Of a stretch of DNA of 64,000 nucleotides, positions 53,106 through 62,617 are shown piece after piece. The stretch is from an uncultured Duncaniella sp. (GTDB lineage: Bacteria; Bacteroidota; Bacteroidia; Bacteroidales; Muribaculaceae). Under the pieces are notes generated by a model, which was not told the origin of the DNA, did no database searches, and worked only from the letters and a program-made list of their open reading frames with translations. The translations under genes were made by a program, and so were the position numbers. The stretch's first letter is position 1. The number at the start of each line of letters is the position of its first letter. The stretch covers positions 57,837 to 121,836 of the forward strand of contig CAJTJG010000009.1 in NCBI GenBank assembly GCA_910576785.1, written 5' to 3'.

Positions 53106-55295
53106 ATGTCAAGTTTAAGATTCAAGGCTGTAGAGGAAGCCTCCAACCGCAAACCGGTCATGGTAGACATCCCCAAGGAACGTCCAGTGGAGTATTATGC
53201 CAGCAAGGTGTTCAACCGTGCCAAGATGTTTCAGTATCTTCCGCTGAAAACATACAATGCACTGATCAATGCCATTGACAACAAGGAACCCCTCCCCCGC
53301 GAGGTGGCCGACAGCGTGGCCCGTGGCATGAAGCAGTGGGCCATCGACAATGGCGCCCGCCATTACACACACTGGTTCCAGCCTCTTACCGAGACCACGG
53401 CCGAGAAACATGACGGTTTCGTAGAGCACGATGGCAAAGGTGGCATGGTGGAGGAATTCTCCGGCAAACTCCTTGTCCAGCAGGAACCGGACGCTTCGAG
53501 CTTCCCCAACGGTGGCATCCGCAACACATTCGAGGCCCGAGGCTACTCCGCGTGGGATATCTCCTCGCCGGCATTCATCATTGACAACACTCTGTGTATC
53601 CCCACCATATTCATATCATATACCGGCGAATCACTTGACTACAAGACACCTCTGCTTCGCGCACTGTCTGCGGTAGACAAGGCCGGCACCGCCGTGGCCC
53701 GCTACTTCGACCCCGAAGTCAAGCATGTCATAGCCAACCTCGGCTGGGAGCAGGAATACTTCCTCGTGGACGAGGCTCTCTACAGCGCACGTCCCGACCT
53801 GGTGATGACAGGACGTACCCTCATGGGTCATGAATCAGCCAAAAACCAGCAGCTCGAGGATCATTACTTCGGCTCCATCCCCAAACGTGTGGAGGCCTTC
53901 ATGCTCGACCTCGAGATCGAGGCACATAAACTCGGCATTCCCTGCAAGACCCGCCATAATGAAGTGGCACCAAATCAGTTTGAGCTCGCACCCATATATG
54001 AGGAGACCAACCTTGCCAACGACCACAACATGCTCCTGATGTCAATCATGCATGAAGTGGCACGCCGTCATAACTTCCGCGTGCTCATGCACGAGAAGCC
54101 CTTCGCAGGCATCAACGGCTCGGGCAAGCACAACAACTGGAGCCTCGGCACCGATACGGGCACCGTGCTCTTCTCGCCCGGCAAGACCCCCAAGGAGAAT
54201 CTCCGCTTCATCACTTTCGTAGCCAACGTAATGGCCGCCGTACACCGTCACAACGGTCTGCTCAAGGCTTCCATCATGTCGGCCACCAACTGCCATCGCC
54301 TCGGCGCCAATGAGGCACCCCCTGCCATCATTTCCATCTTTGCCGGAAGCCAGCTCTCGGAGATCCTAAACAAGATCAAGAATTCCGATAAGGACGAACT
54401 CATCGCCATGGCCGGCAAGGAGGAGCTCAATCTCGGTGTAGCCCAGATACCGGAACTGATGATCGACAACACGGACCGCAACCGCACATCGCCGTTCGCA
54501 TTCACCGGCAACCGCTTCGAGTTCCGCGCCGTAGGCTCGAGTGCCAACTGCGCCTCAGCCATGATAGCCCTTAACGCCGCTGTGGCCGAACAGCTTGCCG
54601 ACTTCAAATGCAAGATCGACGGTCGTCTCGCTGATGGCGAAGATCTCCACCACGCCCTTCTCGCCGAGATCAAGTCTCTGTTGCTGTACTCCGAGCCCAT
54701 CCACTTCGATGGCAACGGTTACTCCGACGAGTGGAAGGAGGAAGCAGCCAAACGCGGACTCGACTGCGAGACCAACCCGGCTCTCATCTTCGACGCATAC
54801 CTGCGTCCGTCATCCATCGAGATGTTCCGCAAGACGGGCGTCATGACACATGTGGAGCTCGAGGCACGCAATGAGGTGAAATGGGAGATGTATACCAAGA
54901 AGATCCAGATCGAGGCACGTGTGCTCGGCGATCTCGCCATCAACCACATTATCCCTGTGGCTACACGATACCTATCCATCCTGCTCGACAACATGGTGAA
55001 GATCCGCGAGTTGTTCCCTGGCAACAAGGGTATGGAACTCTCCTCGCAGGATGCCGTTACCGTAGAGAAGATCATGCACCACTGCTCCATCATCAAGGAG
55101 GAAGTGGGCAAGATGGTCAATGCCCGCAAAGACGCCAACAAGATCGAGAACGAGCGTGACAAGGCTCTCGCCTACTCGCTCAATGTTGCCCCCTGCCTCG
55201 ACACCATCCGTTATCAGATCGACAAGCTCGAGCTGCTTGTGGACAACGAGATGTGGCCTCTGCCCAAATACCGCGAGCTCCTCTTCATCCGGTAA
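53106..55295 (+). CDS. glnN: Type III glutamine synthetase
   Basis: 729 residues, the large GSIII form found in Bacteroidetes and some cyanobacteria. Signatures are EQEYFLVDEALYSARPDLVM, the metal/glutamate region RHNEVAPNQFELAPIYEETN, the ATP region INGSGKHNNWSLGTDTGTVL and the NRTSPFAFTGNRFEFRAVGS stretch. It makes glutamine from glutamate, ammonia and ATP. Starts 34 bases after dapL with no clear promoter of its own, so it may share the dapFL transcript. A long hairpin follows. Confidence 0.97.
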   Translation: MSSLRFKAVEEASNRKPVMVDIPKERPVEYYASKVFNRAKMFQYLPLKTYNALINAIDNKEPLPREVADSVARGMKQWAIDNGARHYTHWFQPLTETTAEKHDGFVEHDGKGGMVEEFSGKLLVQQEPDASSFPNGGIRNTFEARGYSAWDISSPAFIIDNTLCIPTIFISYTGESLDYKTPLLRALSAVDKAGTAVARYFDPEVKHVIANLGWEQEYFLVDEALYSARPDLVMTGRTLMGHESAKNQQLEDHYFGSIPKRVEAFMLDLEIEAHKLGIPCKTRHNEVAPNQFELAPIYEETNLANDHNMLLMSIMHEVARRHNFRVLMHEKPFAGINGSGKHNNWSLGTDTGTVLFSPGKTPKENLRFITFVANVMAAVHRHNGLLKASIMSATNCHRLGANEAPPAIISIFAGSQLSEILNKIKNSDKDELIAMAGKEELNLGVAQIPELMIDNTDRNRTSPFAFTGNRFEFRAVGSSANCASAMIALNAAVAEQLADFKCKIDGRLADGEDLHHALLAEIKSLLLYSEPIHFDGNGYSDEWKEEAAKRGLDCETNPALIFDAYLRPSSIEMFRKTGVMTHVELEARNEVKWEMYTKKIQIEARVLGDLAINHIIPVATRYLSILLDNMVKIRELFPGNKGMELSSQDAVTVEKIMHHCSIIKEEVGKMVNARKDANKIENERDKALAYSLNVAPCLDTIRYQIDKLELLVDNEMWPLPKYRELLFIR

Positions 55296-55317
55296 TTGAC
55301 CGAAAGATACTACAATA

Positions 55318-55378
55318 ACGAATAAAGGACAAAAGTGACCGAGAATTAATTTTTCGGTCACTTTTGTCCTTTATTCGT
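55318..55378. terminator. 25-bp perfect inverted repeat after glnN, probable two-way terminator
   Basis: Arms 55318-55342 and 55354-55378 are exact inverted copies with an 11-base A+T-rich loop. The core AGTGACCGA / TCGGTCACT is flanked by A-rich and T-rich tails (TTTTGTCCTTT) that also pair, which gives a bidirectional terminator with unusually long symmetry. Confidence 0.75.
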
Positions 55379-55480
55379 CCTTATGTATCTTCCCATATAT
55401 TGACGTTAAGCCTGTTTTCAACTTTTTAACCATAAACGACGTTAATCCAATATAAAAACATCATATAAAAATAGGCCGAC

Positions 55481-55945
55481 ATGAAATATATCATCAATTC
55501 TTTTCTGATTCTGATCTCCGTGCTCACATGGGGCTGTTCGAATGACGCCTGGGATGATCTTCCAGGAGATATCTCAGACTTCATCACCGAGTATTTTCCC
55601 GGATCGAATGTGAAAAGCTATACCAATGCGGCCGATGGCGGCCACAAAGTTACCATAGCCAACGGTGCCACTCTGATTTTCGACAAAAACAACCGATGGA
55701 TAGAGATCGACGGCGAGGGCGTGAAACTACCGGAGGTACTGATCTACGATCAGCTTCCACCGGCACTCTATGACTATCTGCAATCTACCGAACAACAGAA
55801 AAGCGTATTTGCCATGTGCAGGGACAAGCATTTCTATAAACTGACAATGCTCGACACGGTCATCACCTACAACATCGATACCGGTGGTATCACGTATCCC
55901 GGCGAGAGCTCCGTAACTCCGTCGTCAGTCAGCAAGACCTCCTAA
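55481..55945 (+). CDS. PepSY-like (BLIP-fold) lipoprotein
   Basis: 154 residues. Lipoprotein signal ending LTWGC with Cys19. The mature part (LPGDISDFITEYFPGSNVKS, KVTIANGATLIFDKNNRWIE, LPEVLIYDQLPPALYDYL) matches the PepSY-like family related to beta-lactamase-inhibitor fold proteins common in Bacteroidales periplasms. Function unknown. Only about one repeat is present; relatives often have two. It ends 21 bases inside the convergent transporter gene. Confidence 0.75.
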   Translation: MKYIINSFLILISVLTWGCSNDAWDDLPGDISDFITEYFPGSNVKSYTNAADGGHKVTIANGATLIFDKNNRWIEIDGEGVKLPEVLIYDQLPPALYDYLQSTEQQKSVFAMCRDKHFYKLTMLDTVITYNIDTGGITYPGESSVTPSSVSKTS

Positions 55946-57292
55946 CAGTATTACCGTCATCAGTATCGGAGCGATCCACTTCACGATGAAATGGATTATG
56001 CCGAGAAAACCGGAATGCAACGTCCCACCGTTGGTAAGCTGTCTCTCAAAGAAAGACTTCGGCGCCACCCATCCCACATAGACACACAGCAGTATGCCAC
56101 CTATAGGTAGCATGAAGTTTGTGGTCAGATTGTCAAGGAAATCAAAAAATGTCATTCCGAAGAACTTGTATCCGCTCCAAGGCCCTACCGACAGCGAGCA
56201 TATGGGACTCAGTACAAGAAGCGGCAGGATCACAGCAAGACAAGCTCCACGCCTCGACATATTGAACCGCCGTTGCGTCAGCGCCACCGACACCTCCGCC
56301 AGTGACACCGTCGAGGTAAAGGCCGCTACCGTAAGGAGCAGGAAGAAGAGGCTCGACCATAATCTTGTGGCCCCCATCTGCGCGAATATCTCGGGCAACG
56401 TCACAAAAACGAGCGACGATCCTGCAAGGTCTGCATCGCCGAGTCCGAACGTCATCACAGCTGGGAATATGATCACACCCATGAGCAGCGCCACGAGCAG
56501 ATCGAGCATTGCCACTGTGAAAGCCGTGCGGCCCAAGCGCGTGGATGATGGATAATAGCTCGCATATGTCACCGTGATACCCATCGCGAGACTGAGGGAG
56601 AAGAACGACTGTCCGAGAGCATCGATGATGACACGCGGTGTGAGCCGGCTGAGATCTGGCGAAAGGAAAAATTCGAGTCCGGCGGACGCTCCCGGCAGGG
56701 ATAGAGATACCACACAGAACATGAGCAGGAGCACAAACAGCAGCGGCATCATGATATTCGACATTTTCTCTATGCCACCCTGCACTCCCTTGAGAAGTAC
56801 AAGCAGATTGGCCACGATCATCACCAATGTCATCGATATCGGGCGCCATGTACCACTGATATAGCTGCCCATCCTTTCGGCGAAGGCAGCTTCACTGCCC
56901 GGTTGGACCGAAGTCGATGAATACAGGTCGCCGGTGATGGAGTTGATGAGATATTCAAATGTCCATCCCGACACCACCATATAGAATGACAGGATGAAAT
57001 ATGACGATAATACGGCAAGTATCCCCACATATTTCCAAGCATGCTTGCCGGGAGTGATACGCCGGAAAGCGCCTACGGCATCCGACTCTCCGCCACGGCC
57101 GAGAGCCATCTCGGATACCATCACCGGAATACCGAGAAGGAAAATACATATCACATATACGAGGAGAAAAGCCGCGCCACCGCCGGCCTGAACTTCGGCG
57201 GGAAAACGCCATACATTACCAAGTCCAACCGCAGACCCTACTGTCGCTGCGATTATACCCAGACGGGAGGAGAATTTTGCTCTGTTAGCCAA
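55925..57292 (-). CDS. Sodium-dependent transporter (NSS/SNF family)
   Basis: 455 residues with about eleven to twelve membrane helices. The N-terminal unwound helix 1 motif AATVGSAVGLGNVWRFPAEV and helix 6 part SFFSLSLAMGITVTYASYYP match bacterial LeuT-type symporters for amino acids. The start codon is TTG at 57292, exactly where family members begin (A-N-R-A-K-F-S-S-R-L-G), eight bases inside the end of the Crp-family gene, which points to translational coupling. Substrate unknown. Confidence 0.92.
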   Translation of the reverse strand: MANRAKFSSRLGIIAATVGSAVGLGNVWRFPAEVQAGGGAAFLLVYVICIFLLGIPVMVSEMALGRGGESDAVGAFRRITPGKHAWKYVGILAVLSSYFILSFYMVVSGWTFEYLINSITGDLYSSTSVQPGSEAAFAERMGSYISGTWRPISMTLVMIVANLLVLLKGVQGGIEKMSNIMMPLLFVLLLMFCVVSLSLPGASAGLEFFLSPDLSRLTPRVIIDALGQSFFSLSLAMGITVTYASYYPSSTRLGRTAFTVAMLDLLVALLMGVIIFPAVMTFGLGDADLAGSSLVFVTLPEIFAQMGATRLWSSLFFLLLTVAAFTSTVSLAEVSVALTQRRFNMSRRGACLAVILPLLVLSPICSLSVGPWSGYKFFGMTFFDFLDNLTTNFMLPIGGILLCVYVGWVAPKSFFERQLTNGGTLHSGFLGIIHFIVKWIAPILMTVILLGGLAD

Positions 57293-57986
57293 ATTTTGAG
57301 ATTTTTCGGAGAAGAGGTTCGTTCAATATCTTTATCTTGCGTCCGTCCACCACTATGAGATGTTCGCTCACGAAATTGGACAGTGTACGGATGGCATTCG
57401 AGGTGGTCATGTTGGATAGATTGGCGAGGTCCTCACGACCCAGATATATGTTGAGGGTCATGTTGTCCTCCTCCTCATATCCATAATTGTCAAGCAGCAC
57501 TATCAGGGCTTCGGCAAGGCGTCCACGTATGTGCTTCTGTGTGAGATTGACAATCTTAGTGTCGGATGAGCCGAGATTGCGCGACAGTTCGTGGATGAAA
57601 TGCATGGCCAGCTTATTGTTGCGCGATATCATCTCCTCGACAAGTTTCATCGGAAGAGTGCCGAGTGTGGAGGGCTCGAGTGTAGCCGCGCTCGACACAT
57701 ACGGCTCGCCCGCGAAATATGCCCTGTAACCGAAGTACTGCACCGGCTTTATAAGACGTATGATCTGCACGCGGCCACCTATGCCGTCCTTGTACTTTTT
57801 GACCTTTCCGTCAAGAAGACACCAGAGGAATTCCGGATCGTCCTTCTCTGCGTATATGATCTGGTTCTTCTTATAGTTGTGGATGGTGAAATTCTCCAAT
57901 ATGAGACGTTTTTCATCTCCACTCAATATCTGCCAGATTTCTGCGAGATCGTCAGCTATAAATTGCTCTATGGTGCTTTTAATCAT
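57285..57986 (-). CDS. Crp/Fnr-family transcriptional regulator
   Basis: 233 residues. Cyclic-nucleotide-binding-like beta roll (about 20-125), a dimer helix, then a winged helix with REDLANLSNMTTSNAIRTLS. The cysteine cluster of FNR is absent, so it is not an obvious oxygen sensor. The effector is unknown. It overlaps and probably controls the NSS transporter downstream. The -7 box TAATTTTG (58047 to 58040) lies 54 bases upstream, divergent from the glycosyltransferase. Confidence 0.9.
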   Translation of the reverse strand: MIKSTIEQFIADDLAEIWQILSGDEKRLILENFTIHNYKKNQIIYAEKDDPEFLWCLLDGKVKKYKDGIGGRVQIIRLIKPVQYFGYRAYFAGEPYVSSAATLEPSTLGTLPMKLVEEMISRNNKLAMHFIHELSRNLGSSDTKIVNLTQKHIRGRLAEALIVLLDNYGYEEEDNMTLNIYLGREDLANLSNMTTSNAIRTLSNFVSEHLIVVDGRKIKILNEPLLRKISKFG

Positions 57987-58127
57987 ATGTCCGGTGTTGT
58001 GAAATTATGCTGTATAACACAATTTATTCGATTTGAATGCAAAATTAAGCACATCACCTAAATAATATATAGAAAACAGGGTTAAATCTTGTTAATATTT
58101 CTCTCCGTTTTTATAATATCTCAATTT

Positions 58128-58159
58128 CTTGACTCTTACATGAAAAAATTGTAATTTTG
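58128..58159 (+). promoter_or_regulatory. Promoter of the glycosyltransferase gene
   Basis: CTTG (58128-58131, one mismatch), 20-base spacer, TAATTTTG (58152-58159), 43 bases before the ATG at 58202. Confidence 0.5.
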
Positions 58160-58201
58160 ATAAAAATATCGTTCATCACCACATCGACCCCTGCACAGAC
58201 A

Positions 58202-59230
58202 ATGAAGATATCGATAATCATGCCCGCCTACAATGCCGGGGAATATATCGGAGAGGCCATAGAAAGCATTCTGGCACAGACATACCCTGACTGGGAACTT
58301 GTCATTGTGGATGACTGTTCGACTGACAGCACTTACGGCACCATCCTCTCCGCAGCAAAGACGGACAGCCGAATAAAAGTGTTCCGCATGCCCGTCAATT
58401 CCGGCCGATGCCTTGAGCCGCGGCTCAGGGCCATCCGCGAGGCAAGCCATGACTACATATGCTGCATTGATGCCGATGACATTGTGGAGCCGGACTATCT
58501 CACAAAGATTGCGCGGCGCGTGGACGAGACCGGAGCTGACATAGTATTTACCATCAACTATGCTTTTGGCGGTGATCTTGGCGACAGGGTCGAGAGATAT
58601 GCATCCGACGAATCATTCGACATCTCCAGGATATATACCGGCAAGGAGCTGATGCCATTGAGTATCGGTGAGTGGGAATTTGCCGCGGGGGGTGGTTGCT
58701 GGAACAAAGAGCTCTACATGCGGTGTGCCGCGACCTACAGGTTTGACTGCGCCAACGCATTCGCAGACGAAGCTCTGGCACGTGCCATAATTTTCGAAGC
58801 CCGGAAGATAGCATTCTGCGATGCTTCATATTTCTACCGCATGAACGATGCCTCAGTCACACATAGCGTCTCGGTAAAACAGTTTTCATTCATCAACGCA
58901 AACCGCTGGATACGAGAATTCGCAGAGCGCAACTATCAGGACCGCCCCGATGTGATCGATAAAGCACGCATATCTGAATTTCACGGTTTATTCGATGGAT
59001 TGAGATTGCTACGCACGCTTTCACCATCGCTTGATAGAAGAGACACTTCCGACATTATGAGACAACTGTCGCTGACCCACAGTCAGATTGACTTCGCAGG
59101 TGTGCACGGCAAAGTGAGTCCACGACTTTGGGCCATAGGCCGATTGCCTTTCCGAATGTCAGCCTTCACACTGGGCCTCTATGACCTCATCCGGAAAGCG
59201 CTTATCAATACATCTGGTAGTCGAAAGTAA
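58202..59230 (+). CDS. Family 2 glycosyltransferase
   Basis: 342 residues from ATG 58202; an earlier ATG lies in the promoter region. The GT-A fold starts KISIIMPAYNAGEYIGEAIE, with DWELVIVDDCSTDSTYGTIL and the metal-binding ICCIDADDIVEPDYLTKIA. It should transfer a sugar from a nucleotide donor for surface polysaccharide or glycolipid; the acceptor is unknown. No other glycan genes are adjacent. Its last 26 bases overlap the end of the convergent OmpA-family gene. Confidence 0.92.
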   Translation: MKISIIMPAYNAGEYIGEAIESILAQTYPDWELVIVDDCSTDSTYGTILSAAKTDSRIKVFRMPVNSGRCLEPRLRAIREASHDYICCIDADDIVEPDYLTKIARRVDETGADIVFTINYAFGGDLGDRVERYASDESFDISRIYTGKELMPLSIGEWEFAAGGGCWNKELYMRCAATYRFDCANAFADEALARAIIFEARKIAFCDASYFYRMNDASVTHSVSVKQFSFINANRWIREFAERNYQDRPDVIDKARISEFHGLFDGLRLLRTLSPSLDRRDTSDIMRQLSLTHSQIDFAGVHGKVSPRLWAIGRLPFRMSAFTLGLYDLIRKALINTSGSRK

Positions 59231-61175
59231 GCACCTGGAATTCCGTGCGGCGGTTTATCTGATCGGCCGCATCCTGATCCTCGGGAGAGAGCGTGAGGAT
59301 ATACTCCTCATCGAGCACCTGCCCCTCAGGAAACTGAGGGTACTCCCTGTTGATCTTCTTCGTGACAGTCTTCGGGCGCGATTCGCCATAACCCTGCGCC
59401 TGTAATCTCGCGGCGGGGATGCCCGACTCTATCAGATAGTCCACCACGCTGTTGGCACGCCGTAGCGAAAGGTTGATATTATACTCATCAGTGCCGTGAC
59501 GGTCCGTATGCGAGGCCATCTCGATAGTGATGTTGGGATTATCCCTCAGCATGCCCACAAGCTCGTCAAGAGCCGTCTTTGACTCCGGACGCAACGTGGC
59601 CTTGTCAAAGTCGTAGAATATATTTTCGAGAATATTGGGCTTCGAAATGGAAGCGAGTATGAAATCTATGCCATACTCAGCATCCTCCTCGGCAGCATCA
59701 GATGTAAACTCCTGCTTGGCATTGAGATACCCCTTGGCTCCGGCAAGCATCACATAGCTGACACCACGCTCCAGGGGGAATGAGAACGACCCGTCATTGC
59801 GGGCCACCGCCTTCTGGTTGGAGCCGTCATTGCCCACAATTCGGATTATGGCGTTCGGCACAGGCTCTTCATCCTTGTCAAGAACCCATCCGGATATCTG
59901 GACCTTAAGGTCAGGAAGCTCGAATGAATACAGATGGTCATATCCACGGCCATCGCCACGGTTGGAGCTGAAATATCCGGCCTCGCGTCCGGGAGTGGCA
60001 TAGGTTATACCGAAGTCATCGCCCTCCGAGTTGACGGGGCTACCCATATTCTCCACAAGCCATCCGCCCGACGGGGTAAGTGTAGCTCTGAATATATCGA
60101 GACCTCCAAGGCCGGGATGACCGTCGGACGAGAAATACATCACCGAGTCTGTAAGCATGTAGGGAAACACCTCATCGCCGGGAGTATTGATAGCTTCGCC
60201 GAGATTCTCGAGGCTTCCGGCACGCTCCTTGAGATTGATGCGCCATATATCCTTGCCCCCCACTCCCGGCATGTCGGAAGCGAAATACAGCCATTCGCCC
60301 GACGGACTCACAGCCGGATGGCCGTAGGACGAGAGCGTGTCAGCCGTCACTTCGAGCTTGACAGGAGCACTCCATTGAGCATCGCTGCGCTGCGACGTAT
60401 AAAGTTCAGTGCCGGTATTCGACCCCGGCTTGCGTATGGCCCTTGTCAGATACATGGTGGAGCCGTCGGGCGAAAAAGAGCATATACCCTCATCCCACTC
60501 CGAATTCAATTCACCCTCCACCGGCTCAGGCCTCTGCCAGGCTCCGAGTTCATTCTTACGCGCCATCCATATATCGCTGCGCTTCATACCGGTGATCTCA
60601 CTGCGGTTCGTACCCTTCACCTTTTCATTGGTAGTGGTGAAATAGAGTACATCGCCATTGAACATCGGGGCATAATCCGAGCGGCGGGAATTGAACAGAG
60701 CGGCATTGCGCACCACATAGCGGGTCTTGTTCTTCTTCAGTTCGGCAGCCTTGCGGGCACCGGCGAGCGATCGCTCCGCAAGCCTGTCGCCGGGATATTT
60801 CCCGAGATACTCCTCATAGGTCTTCACGGCCTGGGCATATGCTCCCTGCCCATGCTGGGCCTGGGCAAGCTTCAGCAGGATGGTACTGTCGGGATAGCCA
60901 TAGCGCAGGGCATTCTGATATGCCGCACCGGCGCGTGCATCCTGTCCGAGCAGACGGTGACACTCTGCCATCTTGAACGCCACCTCGGCTCGCTGCTGAC
61001 GCTGCTCCTTGGCTTTAAGCTTGTTATAGATCTTGCGATATGTCTTTGACGCATCAAAATATTCGCCACGGGCCAGCTGCTCGTCGGCCACGCTCATCTT
61101 AGCTCCCGAACACCCTGCCAGAAACACGAGCATAGGGAACATGATCACCGATATTATTTGCTTATGGAATTTCAT
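59205..61175 (-). CDS. PorE-like lipoprotein: TPR, beta propeller, CarboxypepD-like and OmpA domains
   Basis: 656 residues from ATG 61175 (a longer frame to 61259 is rejected). Lipobox LAGC with Cys22. Domains in order: TPR repeats (about 25-150), a PD40-type propeller (about 170-430, blades such as YFTTTNEKVKGTNRSEITGM and YFASDMPGVGGKDIWRINL), a carboxypeptidase-regulatory-like domain (about 435-515, VQISGWVLDKDEEPVPNAII), and a C-terminal OmpA domain (IFYDFDKATLRPESKTALDE; SHTDRHGTDEYNINLSLRRA) that binds peptidoglycan. This order is that of PorE of the type IX secretion system, but paralogs exist in species without it. Likely an outer-membrane anchor. Confidence 0.88.
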   Translation of the reverse strand: MKFHKQIISVIMFPMLVFLAGCSGAKMSVADEQLARGEYFDASKTYRKIYNKLKAKEQRQQRAEVAFKMAECHRLLGQDARAGAAYQNALRYGYPDSTILLKLAQAQHGQGAYAQAVKTYEEYLGKYPGDRLAERSLAGARKAAELKKNKTRYVVRNAALFNSRRSDYAPMFNGDVLYFTTTNEKVKGTNRSEITGMKRSDIWMARKNELGAWQRPEPVEGELNSEWDEGICSFSPDGSTMYLTRAIRKPGSNTGTELYTSQRSDAQWSAPVKLEVTADTLSSYGHPAVSPSGEWLYFASDMPGVGGKDIWRINLKERAGSLENLGEAINTPGDEVFPYMLTDSVMYFSSDGHPGLGGLDIFRATLTPSGGWLVENMGSPVNSEGDDFGITYATPGREAGYFSSNRGDGRGYDHLYSFELPDLKVQISGWVLDKDEEPVPNAIIRIVGNDGSNQKAVARNDGSFSFPLERGVSYVMLAGAKGYLNAKQEFTSDAAEEDAEYGIDFILASISKPNILENIFYDFDKATLRPESKTALDELVGMLRDNPNITIEMASHTDRHGTDEYNINLSLRRANSVVDYLIESGIPAARLQAQGYGESRPKTVTKKINREYPQFPEGQVLDEEYILTLSPEDQDAADQINRRTEFQVLTFDYQMY

Positions 61176-61222
61176 ACCACTATTTTTAACGTTAAAATAC
61201 GGGTAATATTTTAGATAATACT

Positions 61223-61230
61223 TAATTTTG
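61223..61230 (+). promoter_or_regulatory. -7 promoter box of the two-component operon
   Basis: TAATTTTG, 22 bases before the response regulator ATG; no -33 TTTG at normal spacing. Confidence 0.45.
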
Positions 61231-61252
61231 TACCAAAATAGACCGATCGAAC

Positions 61253-62617
61253 ATGTCACACATACTGCTTGTGGACGATGACACGTCCATCACTCTGTCA
61301 CTTGCCATGCTTATGCGCCGATGTGGATATACCACAGCCCGAGCCTCCAACGAAGAGGAGGCCCTGGCCGAGGTGAGGCGTTCCATGAGGGAAAAACCCG
61401 GGATAGACCTCATAATCATGGACATGAACTATACATCAAGCACCACTGGCCGCGACGGGCTCGAACTGCTTGCCAAGATAAAGGTGCTCATACCCGATGT
61501 GCCGGTGATATTGATGACTGCGTGGGGCAGCATACCTCTGGCGGTGGAAGGCATGCGAAACGGCGCCATGGACTTCATCACCAAACCCTGGGACAACCGC
61601 GACCTCATGAGCCGGGTCAACACTGCACTGTCGCTACACTCGGCCGACGCCGGGAATGACATGGACACAGCTCCGCTTGATGGAGACAACTATGGCATAA
61701 TAGGCCGGAGCGAGGCCATAACGGGTGTGCTTGAAAAGATAAGACGGGTGGCGCCAACCGATGCCGCGATACTCATAACCGGAGAAAACGGCACCGGCAA
61801 GGAGCTGGTAGCGAGAGCTATTCATACGGAGTCGATGCGGAGGGACCATCCGTTTGTGGCCGTCAATCTCGGTGGACTCCCACGCTCACTTTTCGAAAGC
61901 GAGATGTTCGGCCACGCCAAGGGCGCATATACCGGCGCGGAGAGAGAACGATCCGGCCGATTTGAAGCCGCCGACGGTGGCACAATATTCCTTGACGAGA
62001 TAGGTGATCTCGATCTGTCATGTCAGGTGAAAATGCTCCGCGTATTGCAGGAACAGACTTTCGAACGGCTCGGCGAAACCACCCCGCGCAAGGTAAACCT
62101 CCGTGTGATATGTGCCACTAATGTCGACCTTGTGAAGGCCGTCAGGGAAAACCGCTTCAGGGAGGATCTCTATTACCGCATCAACATCATCTCCATCCAT
62201 CTGCCCGCGCTACGCGAAAGGCGCGAGGATATACCGCTGCTCGTAGAGAAATTCGCCGGAGGCAAAGCCGAGTTCACCCCCGATGCCATGGCGCTGCTAC
62301 AGTCACTCCCGTATCCGGGAAATGTGCGTCAGCTGCAGAATCTGGTCAACAGGCTTGTGATAGTCAACGACTCCAAGGTAATAACCTCAGCAATGGTGCG
62401 TGAGGCTGTCAAGACAGAATCCACCGCGATATCGGAAGAAAACGTGCCCTCGGCATCTTCAGGCGAGGTCCTTACCCTCGAGCAGATGGAACGCAGGGCC
62501 ATCACGGATGCGCTCGAGAGGTTCAAGGGCAACCTCTCGCAGGTGGCAGCCTCACTCGGTATTTCACGACAGTCGCTGTACAGACGCATGGAGAAACTCG
62601 ACATCCATCAGTCATGA
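61253..62617 (+). CDS. NtrC-family sigma-54-dependent response regulator
   Basis: 454 residues. Receiver domain (1-125) with acidic pocket HILLVDDDTS and phosphoacceptor Asp57 in IIMDMNYTSSTTGRDGLELL, whose loop is a few residues longer than usual. The AAA+ domain (about 145-375) has Walker A ITGENGTGKELVARAIH, the sigma-54 contact loop GAYTGA (GAFTGA in most) and GGTIFLDEIGDLDLSCQVKM. The C-terminal Fis-type helix-turn-helix ends SQVAASLGISRQSLYRRMEK. It should activate sigma-54 promoters on phosphorylation by the kinase encoded next, with which it overlaps by ATGA. Targets unknown. Confidence 0.95.
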   Translation: MSHILLVDDDTSITLSLAMLMRRCGYTTARASNEEEALAEVRRSMREKPGIDLIIMDMNYTSSTTGRDGLELLAKIKVLIPDVPVILMTAWGSIPLAVEGMRNGAMDFITKPWDNRDLMSRVNTALSLHSADAGNDMDTAPLDGDNYGIIGRSEAITGVLEKIRRVAPTDAAILITGENGTGKELVARAIHTESMRRDHPFVAVNLGGLPRSLFESEMFGHAKGAYTGAERERSGRFEAADGGTIFLDEIGDLDLSCQVKMLRVLQEQTFERLGETTPRKVNLRVICATNVDLVKAVRENRFREDLYYRINIISIHLPALRERREDIPLLVEKFAGGKAEFTPDAMALLQSLPYPGNVRQLQNLVNRLVIVNDSKVITSAMVREAVKTESTAISEENVPSASSGEVLTLEQMERRAITDALERFKGNLSQVAASLGISRQSLYRRMEKLDIHQS

